A stretch of DNA of 64,000 bases from positions 310,001 through 374,000 of the forward strand of contig NZ_NFJF01000002.1 in the NCBI RefSeq assembly GCF_002159735.1. The letters are read 5' to 3'. The notes below the pieces were generated by a model. That model was not told where the DNA came from, searched no databases, and worked only from the letters and a program-made list of their open reading frames with translations. This DNA is from Olsenella sp. An270 (GTDB taxonomy: Bacteria; Actinomycetota; Coriobacteriia; Coriobacteriales; Atopobiaceae). Both the position numbers and the translations under genes were made by a program. Positions 33,957-41,884 of this stretch are shown here, one piece after another; positions within the stretch are counted from its first letter, which is position 1, and each line of letters starts with the position of its first letter.

Positions 33957-35264
33957 ATGCCCAGGCACTTCACCGATGACGAGGGGACCGCGCGGCACCG
34001 GCGTGCCCTGATTGCGGTCCTGGTCGCCGTGCTCGCGCTGGCGTGCGTCGGCGTCGGCGCCCTTCTCGCCCTGCACGGCGGCCAGCAGGGAGAGGAGGCG
34101 CCGGTCGAGGAGCCGGACGACGCGGTACCGGAGCCCGAGACTGACGACGTCCCCACCGAGCAGCCCGCCGCGGACCTGCCCTTCTCGCTCGACGGCGTGA
34201 CCGCGGACGCTCCCCTCGTGGAGGCCGCCGACGCGGCCCGGCCCGCGGAGCTGGCGGGGGAGTGGACGTTCGGCGGCGACTACGCCCAGATCGGCTCGTA
34301 TCCGCTCGACGGGCGGACCGTGTTCGGTTCCGCGACCGACACGCCCGACGACATCTCGAGCTACCGCGCCGCGCTCATCTCGCCGGACGGGGTGACCTAC
34401 CTCGAGGACCGGCAGACGGACGAGGCCTACTTCGAGCCGCAGGACGGGACGGGGACCGCGGAGCGCCTGGTGTGGCGCTCGTCCGAGCTCACGCTCCTTC
34501 CCGCCTCGACCTCGGACAACTGGCGTGTCCAGACCTGGGACGCCGCCTCCGGTGAGACGGTCGTCCTCGGGAGCGCCGAGCTGCTCAACGGAACGCCCGA
34601 CACCCCCGCCGTCGGCGGGGAGGTCGTCCCCACCTGCAACGAGACGCACGCGTTCTTCTCGTCGTGCCTCGCGGAGGGCGACTCCTGGTCTCCCGCCGTG
34701 CTCGCGTTCGACCTGTCGAAGGCCGAGCAGAAGGGCGAGGTCATCGGCACCGGCAACTACCCCGCGGCGATCGAGGGCGGGGCTCTGTGGGCCTCTGCGC
34801 AGGTCCAGGCGGGTGACGGCACGCTCTTCGGCTCGCTCGAGCAGTGGGACGGCGGCGATTCGGAGAGCGTCTTCTCCGTGACGTCCGACGACGGTTCCTG
34901 GGGTATCTCGGGGGTCTGGGCGAGCGACGGCCGCCGCGTGGTGAGCTTCTCCTCCACCGACTCCTCCCAGGGAAGCTACATCGGGATTTGGGACGAGGGC
35001 TTCGAGTCCTGCCTGGCGTGGGTCCGGACGCCCGCCTCGAGGGTCATCGCGTCCGTGAACGAGGGCTGGGTCGTCTGGGGCGCCGGCTCCGAGCTGGACA
35101 ACCCGGGGATGTACGCCTTCGGCTTCGCCGACGGCACGATGCTGGACCTGGGCTCCTCCGTCGGCTATTCGCGGCCGCTGATCGCGAGCGACAGCAACGC
35201 CGTGATCGTGCCCGAGTGCGACGGGCAGAACGCCGCGGTGTTCCACGTCGGCGAGCTCGGCTGA
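33957..35264 (+). CDS. membrane-anchored extracytoplasmic protein of unknown function
   Basis: I do not recognise this 435-residue protein. Residues about 17-40 are a membrane helix after a basic start (type II anchor). About 43-85 is an acidic Glu/Asp/Pro linker. The rest (about 90-435) is beta-rich, with repeated WxxxD/GxW-type strands and alternating acidic loops that look like a beta-propeller. The start has a near-perfect AGGAGG, and it follows the C39 fusion by 9 bp, so the two are co-transcribed. It may be an accessory or inhibitor of the upstream hydrolase. That is inferred from position only. Confidence 0.6.
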   Translation: MPRHFTDDEGTARHRRALIAVLVAVLALACVGVGALLALHGGQQGEEAPVEEPDDAVPEPETDDVPTEQPAADLPFSLDGVTADAPLVEAADAARPAELAGEWTFGGDYAQIGSYPLDGRTVFGSATDTPDDISSYRAALISPDGVTYLEDRQTDEAYFEPQDGTGTAERLVWRSSELTLLPASTSDNWRVQTWDAASGETVVLGSAELLNGTPDTPAVGGEVVPTCNETHAFFSSCLAEGDSWSPAVLAFDLSKAEQKGEVIGTGNYPAAIEGGALWASAQVQAGDGTLFGSLEQWDGGDSESVFSVTSDDGSWGISGVWASDGRRVVSFSSTDSSQGSYIGIWDEGFESCLAWVRTPASRVIASVNEGWVVWGAGSELDNPGMYAFGFADGTMLDLGSSVGYSRPLIASDSNAVIVPECDGQNAAVFHVGELG

Positions 35265-35434
35265 TCGTCCTCGACGCTCGTCCTTCTCGCCCCACCGGCG
35301 CCGAATCGCCCCCCAGCGGATTGTCGCGTCTGAGCGAGACGTTTCGGGGTAACATATCCCTCGTGGCAATCGCCACGGGTATCGCGCGCAAGCGCAGCTT
35401 TTGCCCCGCGGGGCGTATGAAAGAAAGGCACGAC
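35265..35434 (+). promoter_or_regulatory. structured leader of the cold-shock gene
   Basis: The 170 bp before the csp ATG contain two hairpin-forming stretches: GTGGC-AATC-GCCAC at about 35363-35376 and the 12-bp palindrome GCCCCGCGGGGC at 35403-35414, just ahead of the GAAAGG ribosome-binding site. A TAACAT at about 35350-35355 could be the -10 box. Cold-shock mRNAs often carry long leaders that refold with temperature; whether this one does is untested. Confidence 0.45.
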
Positions 35435-35638
35435 ATGGCACAGGGTACTGTCAAGTGGTTCAACCCGGACAAGGGCTACGGCTTCATCTCTCGTGAGGAC
35501 GGCGACGACCTGTTCGTCCACTACTCCGAGATTCAGATGGACGGCTTCAAGACGCTGGACGAGGGCCAGGCCGTCGAGTTCGACATCACCACCGGCCAGA
35601 ACGGCAAGCTCCAGGCTTCCAACGTCCGCAAGCTCTAG
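35435..35638 (+). CDS. cspA: cold-shock protein, CspA family
   Basis: A 67-residue cold-shock domain with both RNA-binding motifs: KGYGFIS (RNP1) and DLFVHYS (RNP2), plus the typical [11 protein letters not shown] start and [10 protein letters not shown]. The length is that of single-domain CspA/CspB proteins, which act as RNA chaperones and antiterminators. ATG 35435 follows GAAAGG. It is a single-gene unit with a structured leader and its own terminator. Which paralogue it is, and whether it is cold-induced or constitutive, cannot be told. Confidence 0.95.
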   Translation: MAQGTVKWFNPDKGYGFISREDGDDLFVHYSEIQMDGFKTLDEGQAVEFDITTGQNGKLQASNVRKL

Positions 35639-35662
35639 GCTCTGCGAACAAGGCGACTTGGA

Positions 35663-35692
35663 GGGGCTCGGACTCAGGTCCGGGCCCCTTTT
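35663..35692 (+). terminator. Rho-independent terminator after cspA
   Basis: Stem GGGGCTCGGAC with GTCCGGGCCCC (35663-35688), followed by TTTT. Confidence 0.88.
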
Positions 35693-35725
35693 GCGTGGCT
35701 GCGTCCTTCTCGCCCGTGCCACCTT

Positions 35726-35797
35726 CGCCGAGACAGAGAAACGGCACAGAATCGCGCATTTTGGAGGCCGATTCTGTGCCGATTCTCTGTTTCGGCG
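35726..35797. repeat. Family A hairpin element (copy A2)
   Basis: Arms of 29 bp (35726-35754 and 35769-35797) pair with two mismatches around a 14-nt loop. The core is CAGAGAAACGGCACAGAATCG. It lies between the cspA terminator and the marR promoter, with GTCCTTCTCGCCCG at 35703-35716 on its left. Confidence 0.8.
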
Positions 35798-35815
35798 CGC
35801 TTGTCTCTCGCCGCC

Positions 35816-35844
35816 TTGACAACCATCCGAAATCGGACTAATCT
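35816..35844 (+). promoter_or_regulatory. marR-ABC operon promoter with operator in the spacer
   Basis: TTGACA (35816-35821), a 17-bp spacer and TAATCT (35839-35844) make a strong promoter. The palindrome TCCGA-AA-TCGGA (35826-35837) fills the spacer and is the natural binding site for the MarR protein encoded just downstream. Confidence 0.8.
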
Positions 35845-35874
35845 GGCACCTCGCAACCGGGAGAAGGGGGAGAG

Positions 35875-36342
35875 GTGTCCACGCACGACCAGCTCACGAG
35901 CGCGCGAGAGATTGACGTGCTCTACCGCGAGAGCGACAAGCTCTACTACGAGCTCGCGCGCGACTGCGGTCTGTCGGAGACCGCGTACTGGATCATGTAC
36001 GCGCTCGAGGTCTCCGGCGGCAGCGTCACGCAGCGCCAGATCGCCGGCGACTTCTCGTACTCCAAGCAGACGGTCAACTCCGCGCTCAAGACGCTCGAGG
36101 CGCGCGGCCTGGTCACGCTCGCGCCCGCCGAGGACGACCGCCGCACCAAGCTCGTCTCGCTCACGCCCGCCGGCCGGGCCTTCGCCGACGAGCGCATCCG
36201 ACCGGCCATCGCCGCGGAGGACCGCGCCTTCACGAGCCTCGCCCCCGCCGAGCGCGCCGAGCTCCTGCGGCTCGTGCGCGCCTATGCGAGCGCCATCGAC
36301 GCAGAGATCGCGCGTCTGAGAGAGGGGAGGGCGGACGCATGA
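35875..36342 (+). CDS. MarR-family transcriptional regulator
   Basis: A 155-residue winged-helix regulator: dimerisation helices at both ends and a DNA-binding core at about 45-105 (TQRQIAGDFSYSKQTVNSALKTLEARGLV, then the wing DDRRTKLVSLT). MarR proteins usually repress neighbouring exporter genes until a ligand binds. GTG 35875 follows GGGGGAGAG. The gene overlaps the first ABC gene (ATGA), and the promoter has a palindromic site, so autoregulated control of the exporter operon is the likely arrangement. The ligand is unknown. Confidence 0.92.
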   Translation: MSTHDQLTSAREIDVLYRESDKLYYELARDCGLSETAYWIMYALEVSGGSVTQRQIAGDFSYSKQTVNSALKTLEARGLVTLAPAEDDRRTKLVSLTPAGRAFADERIRPAIAAEDRAFTSLAPAERAELLRLVRAYASAIDAEIARLREGRADA

Positions 36343-38126
36343 GCGAGAAGAACCCCTCGACGCGCCGCGACTACAGCAAGCGCACCTCCGCGCGGCTCCT
36401 CGTGAGCCTCATGGCCCCGTACAAGGCCACGCTCGCCGCCATCCTGGTGGCGGCCCTGTGCGACATGACGGGCATGCTCTTCATCCCCACGCAGCTCTCC
36501 GCCATGGTCAACGTGGCCGTGAACACGCGCGACATGTCCGCGCTCATGGGCCATGGCGTCGCCATGCTGATCGCCGCCTTCGTGGGCTCCGGCGGCTACC
36601 TCACGACGGTCTACCTCACCTCGCGCCTGTGCGCCAAGATCGGCCGCGACCTGCGCACGCGCGTCTACGAGGCGTCGCTGGCCTTCTCGGCCTCCGACTT
36701 CAACGCCTTTGGCACGGGCTCCATGATCACGCGCACGCTCTCCGACGCCAACGTCGTCCAGCAGACGCTGCTCATGTCGATCCTCATGATCTTCCCCGTG
36801 CCCATCGCCTGCGTGATCGCGGTGGCGCTGGCCTTCTCCACCGACGTGGTGATGGGCTGGGTGCTGCTCGTCGTGACGCTCGCCGTGGTCGCCATCTGCG
36901 TGGCGGCCGTGGCCAAGTCGGCGCCCATCTTCACGCGCCTGCAGGGCTTCATCGACAACATGAACACGCGCCTGCGCGAGTCGATCACCGGCGTGCGCGT
37001 GATCCGGGCCTTTGGCAAGGAGGCCCACGAGCGCGGCCGGCTGGACGAGACGTTCTCGGACTTCGCCACCAACGCGATTAGCGTGAACGTGGTCTTCGCC
37101 CTGACCGACTCCATCACGTTCTTCCTGATGAACGCCGTCGAGTCCGTCATCATGTGGGTCGGCGCCGACCGCGTGGGCGCCCACGCCATGCAGATCGGCT
37201 CCATCTCCGCCCTGGTGGAGTACGCGATGCTCATCATGATGTTCCTCATGATGGCGCAGTTCGCGATCCTCCAGGTGCCGCGCGCCCTGGCCTGCCTCAC
37301 CCGTGCGGCCGAGGTGCTGGGCGTGGAGCCGGAGATCGCCGACGACCCGGCCGCCGCGGCGCTGCCCGCGGGCGTGAAGGGCGCCGAGGTCGCGCGCTTC
37401 GACCACGTGAGCATGCGCTTCTCGGACGCCGACGAGGACACCCTGCACGACCTCACGTTCTCCCTGCGTCGCGGCGAGGTGACCGCGATCATAGGCAACA
37501 CGGGCTCCGGCAAGTCCACGATCGCGCGCATGCTGCTGCGCTTCAACGACGCCACGGGCGGCAGCCTCAGCTTCGGCGGCGTCGACGTGCGTCGCCTCAC
37601 CCAGGCCGACCTGCGCGCCCGGATCGCGTACGTGCCGCAGAAGGCGTGGCTCTTCTCGGGCACCATCGCCGAGAACCTGCGCCACGGCGACGCCGACGCC
37701 CCCGACGAGCGCCTCTGGCACGCCCTCGACGTCGCCCAGGGCGGCTTCGTGCGGCAGCTGCCCGACGCGCTCGGGACGCGCGTGGCCCAGGGCGGCACCA
37801 ACTTCTCGGGCGGCCAGCGCCAGCGCCTTGCCATCGCCCGCGCCCTCGTGCGCGACGCCGACCTCTACGTCTTTGACGACTCGTTCTCCGCGCTCGACTA
37901 CAAGACCGACGCCGCCCTGCGCCGCGCGCTCGCCGGCGAGCTCACGGACGCCGCCACGCTGATCATCGCCCAGCGCGTGAGCACCATCCACGACGCCGAC
38001 CAGATTGTGGTCCTGAAGGACGGCGAGGTCGTGGGCCTGGGCCGCCACGACGAGCTCATGGAGAGCTGCCCCACCTACCGAGAGATCGCCGATTCCCAGA
38101 CGAGGGGAGGTGCCGCCAATGAGTAG
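36339..38126 (+). CDS. heterodimeric ABC exporter subunit with degenerate catalytic site
   Basis: A 595-residue half-transporter: six membrane helices in the first 320 residues, then an ATPase domain with Walker A GNTGSGKST, Q-loop VPQKAWLFSG, intact signature FSGGQRQRLAIARA and Walker B VFDDSFSALD. The Walker B ends in Asp instead of the catalytic Glu, as in the TM287-type subunit of heterodimeric exporters such as TM287/288 and BmrCD. It should pair with the next gene product, leaving one weak and one active ATP site. It overlaps marR by 4 bp. Probable substrates are drugs, peptides or lipids. Confidence 0.92.
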   Translation: MSEKNPSTRRDYSKRTSARLLVSLMAPYKATLAAILVAALCDMTGMLFIPTQLSAMVNVAVNTRDMSALMGHGVAMLIAAFVGSGGYLTTVYLTSRLCAKIGRDLRTRVYEASLAFSASDFNAFGTGSMITRTLSDANVVQQTLLMSILMIFPVPIACVIAVALAFSTDVVMGWVLLVVTLAVVAICVAAVAKSAPIFTRLQGFIDNMNTRLRESITGVRVIRAFGKEAHERGRLDETFSDFATNAISVNVVFALTDSITFFLMNAVESVIMWVGADRVGAHAMQIGSISALVEYAMLIMMFLMMAQFAILQVPRALACLTRAAEVLGVEPEIADDPAAAALPAGVKGAEVARFDHVSMRFSDADEDTLHDLTFSLRRGEVTAIIGNTGSGKSTIARMLLRFNDATGGSLSFGGVDVRRLTQADLRARIAYVPQKAWLFSGTIAENLRHGDADAPDERLWHALDVAQGGFVRQLPDALGTRVAQGGTNFSGGQRQRLAIARALVRDADLYVFDDSFSALDYKTDAALRRALAGELTDAATLIIAQRVSTIHDADQIVVLKDGEVVGLGRHDELMESCPTYREIADSQTRGGAANE

Positions 38127-39978
38127 CGAGAAGGACCGCGAGCTCGACCAGGCCGCCGAGCTCGAGCGCGGCTGCGCCGCGGCGTCCGCCGAGGAGGAGC
38201 TGGAGGTGCCGACCGACGCCCTCGGCACGGCCCGTCGCCTCTGGGAGGCCGCCGCAGGCCAGCGCTGGAGGCTCGTCGTTGCCGCCGTCTGCTCCGTGCT
38301 CTACGTGTGCGGCTCGCTCGGCGCCACGGCCTACAGCGCACACCTGATCGACCTGCTGTGGACCAACATCCAGGCGGCCTTCGCGGAGGGGGAGAGCTTC
38401 GTCGCGGCCATCGGCAACGGCGGCGAGCGGATCCTCGTCTTCCTGGGCATCTGGACGGCCGCCTGGCTCTTCTACACGGTGCAGGTGCTCGTCATGGCGA
38501 GCTTTGCCGAGCGGCTCAACCTCGGCCTGCGCCGCCGCATAGCCGAGAAGTGCGCGCGCCTGCCGCTCTCCTACTACGACGCGCACCAGCCTGGCGACAC
38601 CATCAGCCGCGCCACCAACGACCTCGACAAGGTCTCTGAGGTGCTGCAGCGCGGCCTGCTCCAGCTGCTGATCGCCGTCACCATGGTGGGCGGCGCCATC
38701 GTCATGATGTCCACCTACGACCTCATGCTCACCGGCGTCTTCGTGACGTTCGCCCTGGTCGCGACCGTGGCGACCAAGATCGTGACCACGGCCACCCTGA
38801 AGGCCGCCGCGGCGCGTCAGGCCGCCCTCGGCGAGCTCACCGGGCGCGTCGAGGAGGCCTACTCCGGGCGCGCCGTCATCAAGGCGTTCGGCCGCGAGGA
38901 GGCGAGCCTGGCCGACGTGGCCGAGGCCGCCGAGCGCCTCGCCGAGACGAGCGGCGCCGCCGACTTCGTGACCAACGCGATCGCGCCGGCCATCCGCTTC
39001 CTGATGCGCCTCTGCCAGGTGACCGTGGGTCTTCTCGCCGGCGGCATGCTCGTCATGGGGCAGATCTCGGTTGGCGTGTTCCAGGCGTTCTTCCAGTACG
39101 TCATGCAGGCGTCCGAGCCGTTCACGCAGCTCTCGCTCACGGTGAACATGCTGCAGGGCGCGCTGGCCGCCGCCGAGCGCGTGTTCCGCCTGCTCGACGA
39201 GGCGGAGGTCGTGCCCGACCCGGCGGTCCCGACCGAGCTCCCGGAGGTCGTCGAGGGCCGCGTTGCCTTCGAGCATGTGCGCTTTGGCTACGCGCCGGAC
39301 CGCCCGCTCATGCGTGACGTGTCGCTTACGGCCGAGCCCGGGCAGAAGGTCGCCATCGTGGGTGCCACGGGCGCCGGCAAGACCACGCTGATCAACCTGC
39401 TGATGCGCTTCTACGAGGTGGACGGCGGGCGGATCACGCTCGACGGCGTGGACACGCGCGAGCTCACGCGCGCGGAGCTGCGTCGCCAGTTTGGCATGGT
39501 GCTGCAGGACGCATGGCTCTTCGAGGGGACCATCGCCGAGAACATCGCCTACGGCAAGCCCGGGGCCACCCGCGAGGAGGTCGAGGCCGCGGCCCGCGCC
39601 GCGCACGTGGACTTCTTCGTGCGCACGCTCCCGCACGGCTACGACACGCTGCTCTCCAACGACGCCGAGAACATCTCCCAGGGCCAGCGCCAGCTGCTCA
39701 CCATCGCGCGTGCCATGCTCACCGACCCGGCGATCCTCATCCTCGACGAGGCGACCTCGAGCGTGGACACCCGCACCGAGCAGGCCATCGTTCGGGCGAT
39801 GGAGGCCATCATGGAGAACCGCACGAGCTTCGTGATCGCGCACCGCCTCTCCACGATCGTCGACGCCGACCTCATCCTCGTGATGGAGGCGGGCAACATC
39901 ATCGAGCAGGGCACGCACGAGGAGCTGCTCGCCGCCGGCGGCGCCTATGCCGAGCTCTACCGCAGCCAGTTCGCGTAG
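38119..39978 (+). CDS. heterodimeric ABC exporter subunit with canonical Walker B
   Basis: A 619-residue partner of the preceding gene: a longer charged N-terminus (about 1-45), six membrane helices, then Walker A GATGAGKTT, Q-loop VLQDAWLFEG, signature ENISQGQRQLLTIARA and Walker B LILDEATSSVD. Here the Walker B Glu is present but the signature reads SQGQ instead of SGGQ, the exact complement of the degenerate partner and the same pattern as TM288. I use ATG 38119 (GGGAGG 8 nt upstream) rather than GTG 38110. It overlaps the previous gene by 8 bp. Confidence 0.92.
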   Translation: MSSEKDRELDQAAELERGCAAASAEEELEVPTDALGTARRLWEAAAGQRWRLVVAAVCSVLYVCGSLGATAYSAHLIDLLWTNIQAAFAEGESFVAAIGNGGERILVFLGIWTAAWLFYTVQVLVMASFAERLNLGLRRRIAEKCARLPLSYYDAHQPGDTISRATNDLDKVSEVLQRGLLQLLIAVTMVGGAIVMMSTYDLMLTGVFVTFALVATVATKIVTTATLKAAAARQAALGELTGRVEEAYSGRAVIKAFGREEASLADVAEAAERLAETSGAADFVTNAIAPAIRFLMRLCQVTVGLLAGGMLVMGQISVGVFQAFFQYVMQASEPFTQLSLTVNMLQGALAAAERVFRLLDEAEVVPDPAVPTELPEVVEGRVAFEHVRFGYAPDRPLMRDVSLTAEPGQKVAIVGATGAGKTTLINLLMRFYEVDGGRITLDGVDTRELTRAELRRQFGMVLQDAWLFEGTIAENIAYGKPGATREEVEAAARAAHVDFFVRTLPHGYDTLLSNDAENISQGQRQLLTIARAMLTDPAILILDEATSSVDTRTEQAIVRAMEAIMENRTSFVIAHRLSTIVDADLILVMEAGNIIEQGTHEELLAAGGAYAELYRSQFA

Positions 39979-39982
39979 CGCC

Positions 39983-40072
39983 GCCGCCCTTCTCGCCCGC
40001 GCCGCCCTTCTCGCCCGCGCTGTCCTTCTCGCCCGCGCTGCCCTTCTCGCCCGCGCTGTCCTTCTCGGCCAA
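39983..40072. repeat. five tandem 18-bp units containing CCTTCTCGCCCGC
   Basis: Five direct copies, each exactly 18 bp, with consensus GCYGYCCTTCTCGCCCGC, start 4 bp after the ABC gene stop. The last copy is diverged. The unit contains the GTCCTTCTCGCCCG motif that borders other intergenic elements in the window, and family A copy A3 follows directly. Confidence 0.85.
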
Positions 40073-40083
40073 CCGCGCCCAAA

Positions 40084-40139
40084 CAGAGAAACGGCACAGA
40101 ATCGGCCCTCCAAGAGGCTGGTTTTGTGTCGTTTCTCTG
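40084..40139. repeat. Family A hairpin element (copy A3)
   Basis: Arms of 20 bp (40084-40103 and 40120-40139) pair with three mismatches around a 16-nt loop; the core is the same as in A2 and A4. The remainder of the 310-bp gap to 40288 is AT-richer (40195-40260) and probably holds the promoter of the next gene, though no clear boxes were found. Confidence 0.78.
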
Positions 40140-40288
40140 TCTCGGGGAGATTGGCATGGCCGACGATGACCGCCTGTCGCCGCAGACGCCAATCTTGCAG
40201 ATAGCTGCATAAAATCCTATGAAGATAGATTGAAGCAAGCCATTATTCATCCAATCGACGTGCGAGAATGACGCCGAGGGGGTGAGCC

Positions 40289-41347
40289 ATGAGCCTGACG
40301 GTCGAAAGAAGAATCGAGGAGCTGCTGAGCGACGCGGAACGTCGGGGCTCCTGCTGCGTGCCGGGAGATCGTGCGACGCGCGCCGCCATGCGACGCAGGG
40401 CGGGTGAGGTCACAGAGCCCATCCGCGGCATCTTCGTCCGAGGTGAGGTATGGGAGCGGCTCGAGCCGCCGGACAAGATGATGCACCTCATGAGAGCGGT
40501 CGCGACGCTCCGTCCCACGTGGCGCTTCTGCGGCGCGTCGGCGGCGGTCGCGTACGGCCTGCCCGTCACGCGGGAGCTGCTCGACGAGGTCTCCGTGGCG
40601 GCTCCGCCGGGTGCCGTGCATCAGGCGACCGGGGGCATCGTCCGCCATCACATCGCCGACGACGCCGTCGAGATGTGCGGGGGCCTGCCGCTGGTTCCGT
40701 TCTGGCGCACGGTCTTTGACTGCCTGGCGTCGTTCGAGCTCCCCGACGCGCTCGCCATAGCCGACGCGGCACTGAAGGTGGGTCGCCTCTCGGCCCGCGG
40801 GCTGGCCGGATTTCTCGCCGAGGAGTACCGGGGCCGTCCCGGCGTCCGCAGGGCGCTCGGGGCGGCCGTGCTCGCGGACGCGCGCGCCGAGAGCGGCGGC
40901 GAGTCAATCGCGCGTGCCACCATGTTCCAGCTCGGCTTTGCGAAGCCGGAGCTGCAGGTCTGGATCGAGGACCCGGTGGAGCCCGGGAAGTGGTTCCGCG
41001 TGGACTTCCTGTGGCTCACGGAGGACGGCCGACTCGTCATCGGCGAGCTGGACGGGCGCCAGAAGACGAGCCGCCCCGATCTCATGGGCGGGCGCGACGC
41101 GCTGCGCGTCATGCAGGACGAGCGGCTGCGGGAGTCGCACCTCACGGCGCTGCGTCCCGCGATCGTGCGCTTCTCGTACGATGACGCGCGCGACCCGGCG
41201 CGGCTGGGCCCGCTGCTCGAGCGCTTCGGCGTGCCGCGCGGCTCGGACACCTGGCCGACCGAGGCCCCGACGATCGTCACGCGAAGCTCCCGCCTCGACT
41301 ACGCGGAGGGTCGGCTGCGCATCGTCCGCGCGACGGCCCGCGCATGA
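40289..41347 (+). CDS. AbiEi-like / DUF559-type PD-(D/E)XK nuclease-like protein
   Basis: A 352-residue cytoplasmic protein. The first half resembles AbiEi-type antitoxin proteins: a helical, probably winged N-terminus, then WRFCGASAAVAYGLPV. The second half looks like the DUF559/Vsr-like PD-(D/E)XK fold (about 205-290), with Glu in ESGGESIAR, Asp in FRVDFLW and the pair IGELDGRQK. No AbiEii toxin gene is nearby, so it is an orphan. ATG 40289 has GGGGGTGAG upstream. Family A palindromes lie on both sides (A3 and A4). Function is unknown; defence or DNA repair are the likely options. Confidence 0.65.
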   Translation: MSLTVERRIEELLSDAERRGSCCVPGDRATRAAMRRRAGEVTEPIRGIFVRGEVWERLEPPDKMMHLMRAVATLRPTWRFCGASAAVAYGLPVTRELLDEVSVAAPPGAVHQATGGIVRHHIADDAVEMCGGLPLVPFWRTVFDCLASFELPDALAIADAALKVGRLSARGLAGFLAEEYRGRPGVRRALGAAVLADARAESGGESIARATMFQLGFAKPELQVWIEDPVEPGKWFRVDFLWLTEDGRLVIGELDGRQKTSRPDLMGGRDALRVMQDERLRESHLTALRPAIVRFSYDDARDPARLGPLLERFGVPRGSDTWPTEAPTIVTRSSRLDYAEGRLRIVRATARA

Positions 41348-41349
41348 GG

Positions 41350-41459
41350 TTCTTCTCGCTTGCCAACATCGCCCAAACAGAGAATCGGCACAGAACGAGC
41401 CGTCTGAGAGGCTGATTCTGTGCCGATTCTCTGTTTGGGCGATGTTGGCCCGAGAAGAA
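41350..41459. repeat. Family A hairpin element (copy A4), very long stem
   Basis: Arms at 41350-41400 and 41411-41459 form a stem of about 48 bp with only a few mismatches and one bulge around a 10-nt loop. The outer part is TTCTTCTCG, the middle GCCAACATCGCCCAAACAGAG, the inner part the family core. It sits between two convergent genes, and GCGGGCGAGAAGGACG follows at once. Confidence 0.85.
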
Positions 41460-41479
41460 CGCGCGGGCGAGAAGGACGC

Positions 41480-41710
41480 CTAGTCGCAGGCGCCGCAGGA
41501 CTCGCACTTCTCGCTCTTGGGCGAGGCGCCCTTGCCGCGCTGGTCGGTGTTGTAGAAGCCCGAGCCCTTGAAGACGATGCCGGACGGGTCGAACACGCGC
41601 TCCGCCTCGCGGCCGCAGCTGGGGCAGCTCACCGTGGGGTGGGCGCTCATCGGGTGCTCCACCTCGAACGTGATCCCGCAGTCGGGGCAGTGATAGTCGT
41701 AGCGTGCCAT
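41480..41710 (-). CDS. fmdB: FmdB-family zinc-ribbon protein
   Basis: A 76-residue small protein with the standard FmdB pattern: MARYDYHCPDCG at the start, a second CPSCG pair about 25 residues on, FKGSGFYNTD after it, and a C-terminal CESCGACD. The two Cys pairs form a zinc ribbon. FmdB proteins are putative regulators with unproven roles. ATG 41710 is preceded by GGAGGG. The frame is open 12 codons further, but homologues start here. It converges with the AbiEi-like gene across hairpin A4 and diverges from the HAD-TPK gene. Confidence 0.9.
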   Translation of the reverse strand: MARYDYHCPDCGITFEVEHPMSAHPTVSCPSCGREAERVFDPSGIVFKGSGFYNTDQRGKGASPKSEKCESCGACD

Positions 41711-41884
41711 GGTACCCTCCGAAAAGCCTGAATAGTCCAAACGCAAGATACTTTACCCAACGCGCGCGTCGGCGAACACGAGGTTTTTCTCGCTCGATGC
41801 GTTTATCATGATAGATGTTCGACACGTACACGAATGTGTGTGCAAGTGCGTGGGCGCCACGCGCTCGCACGGGACGGGGGACCG

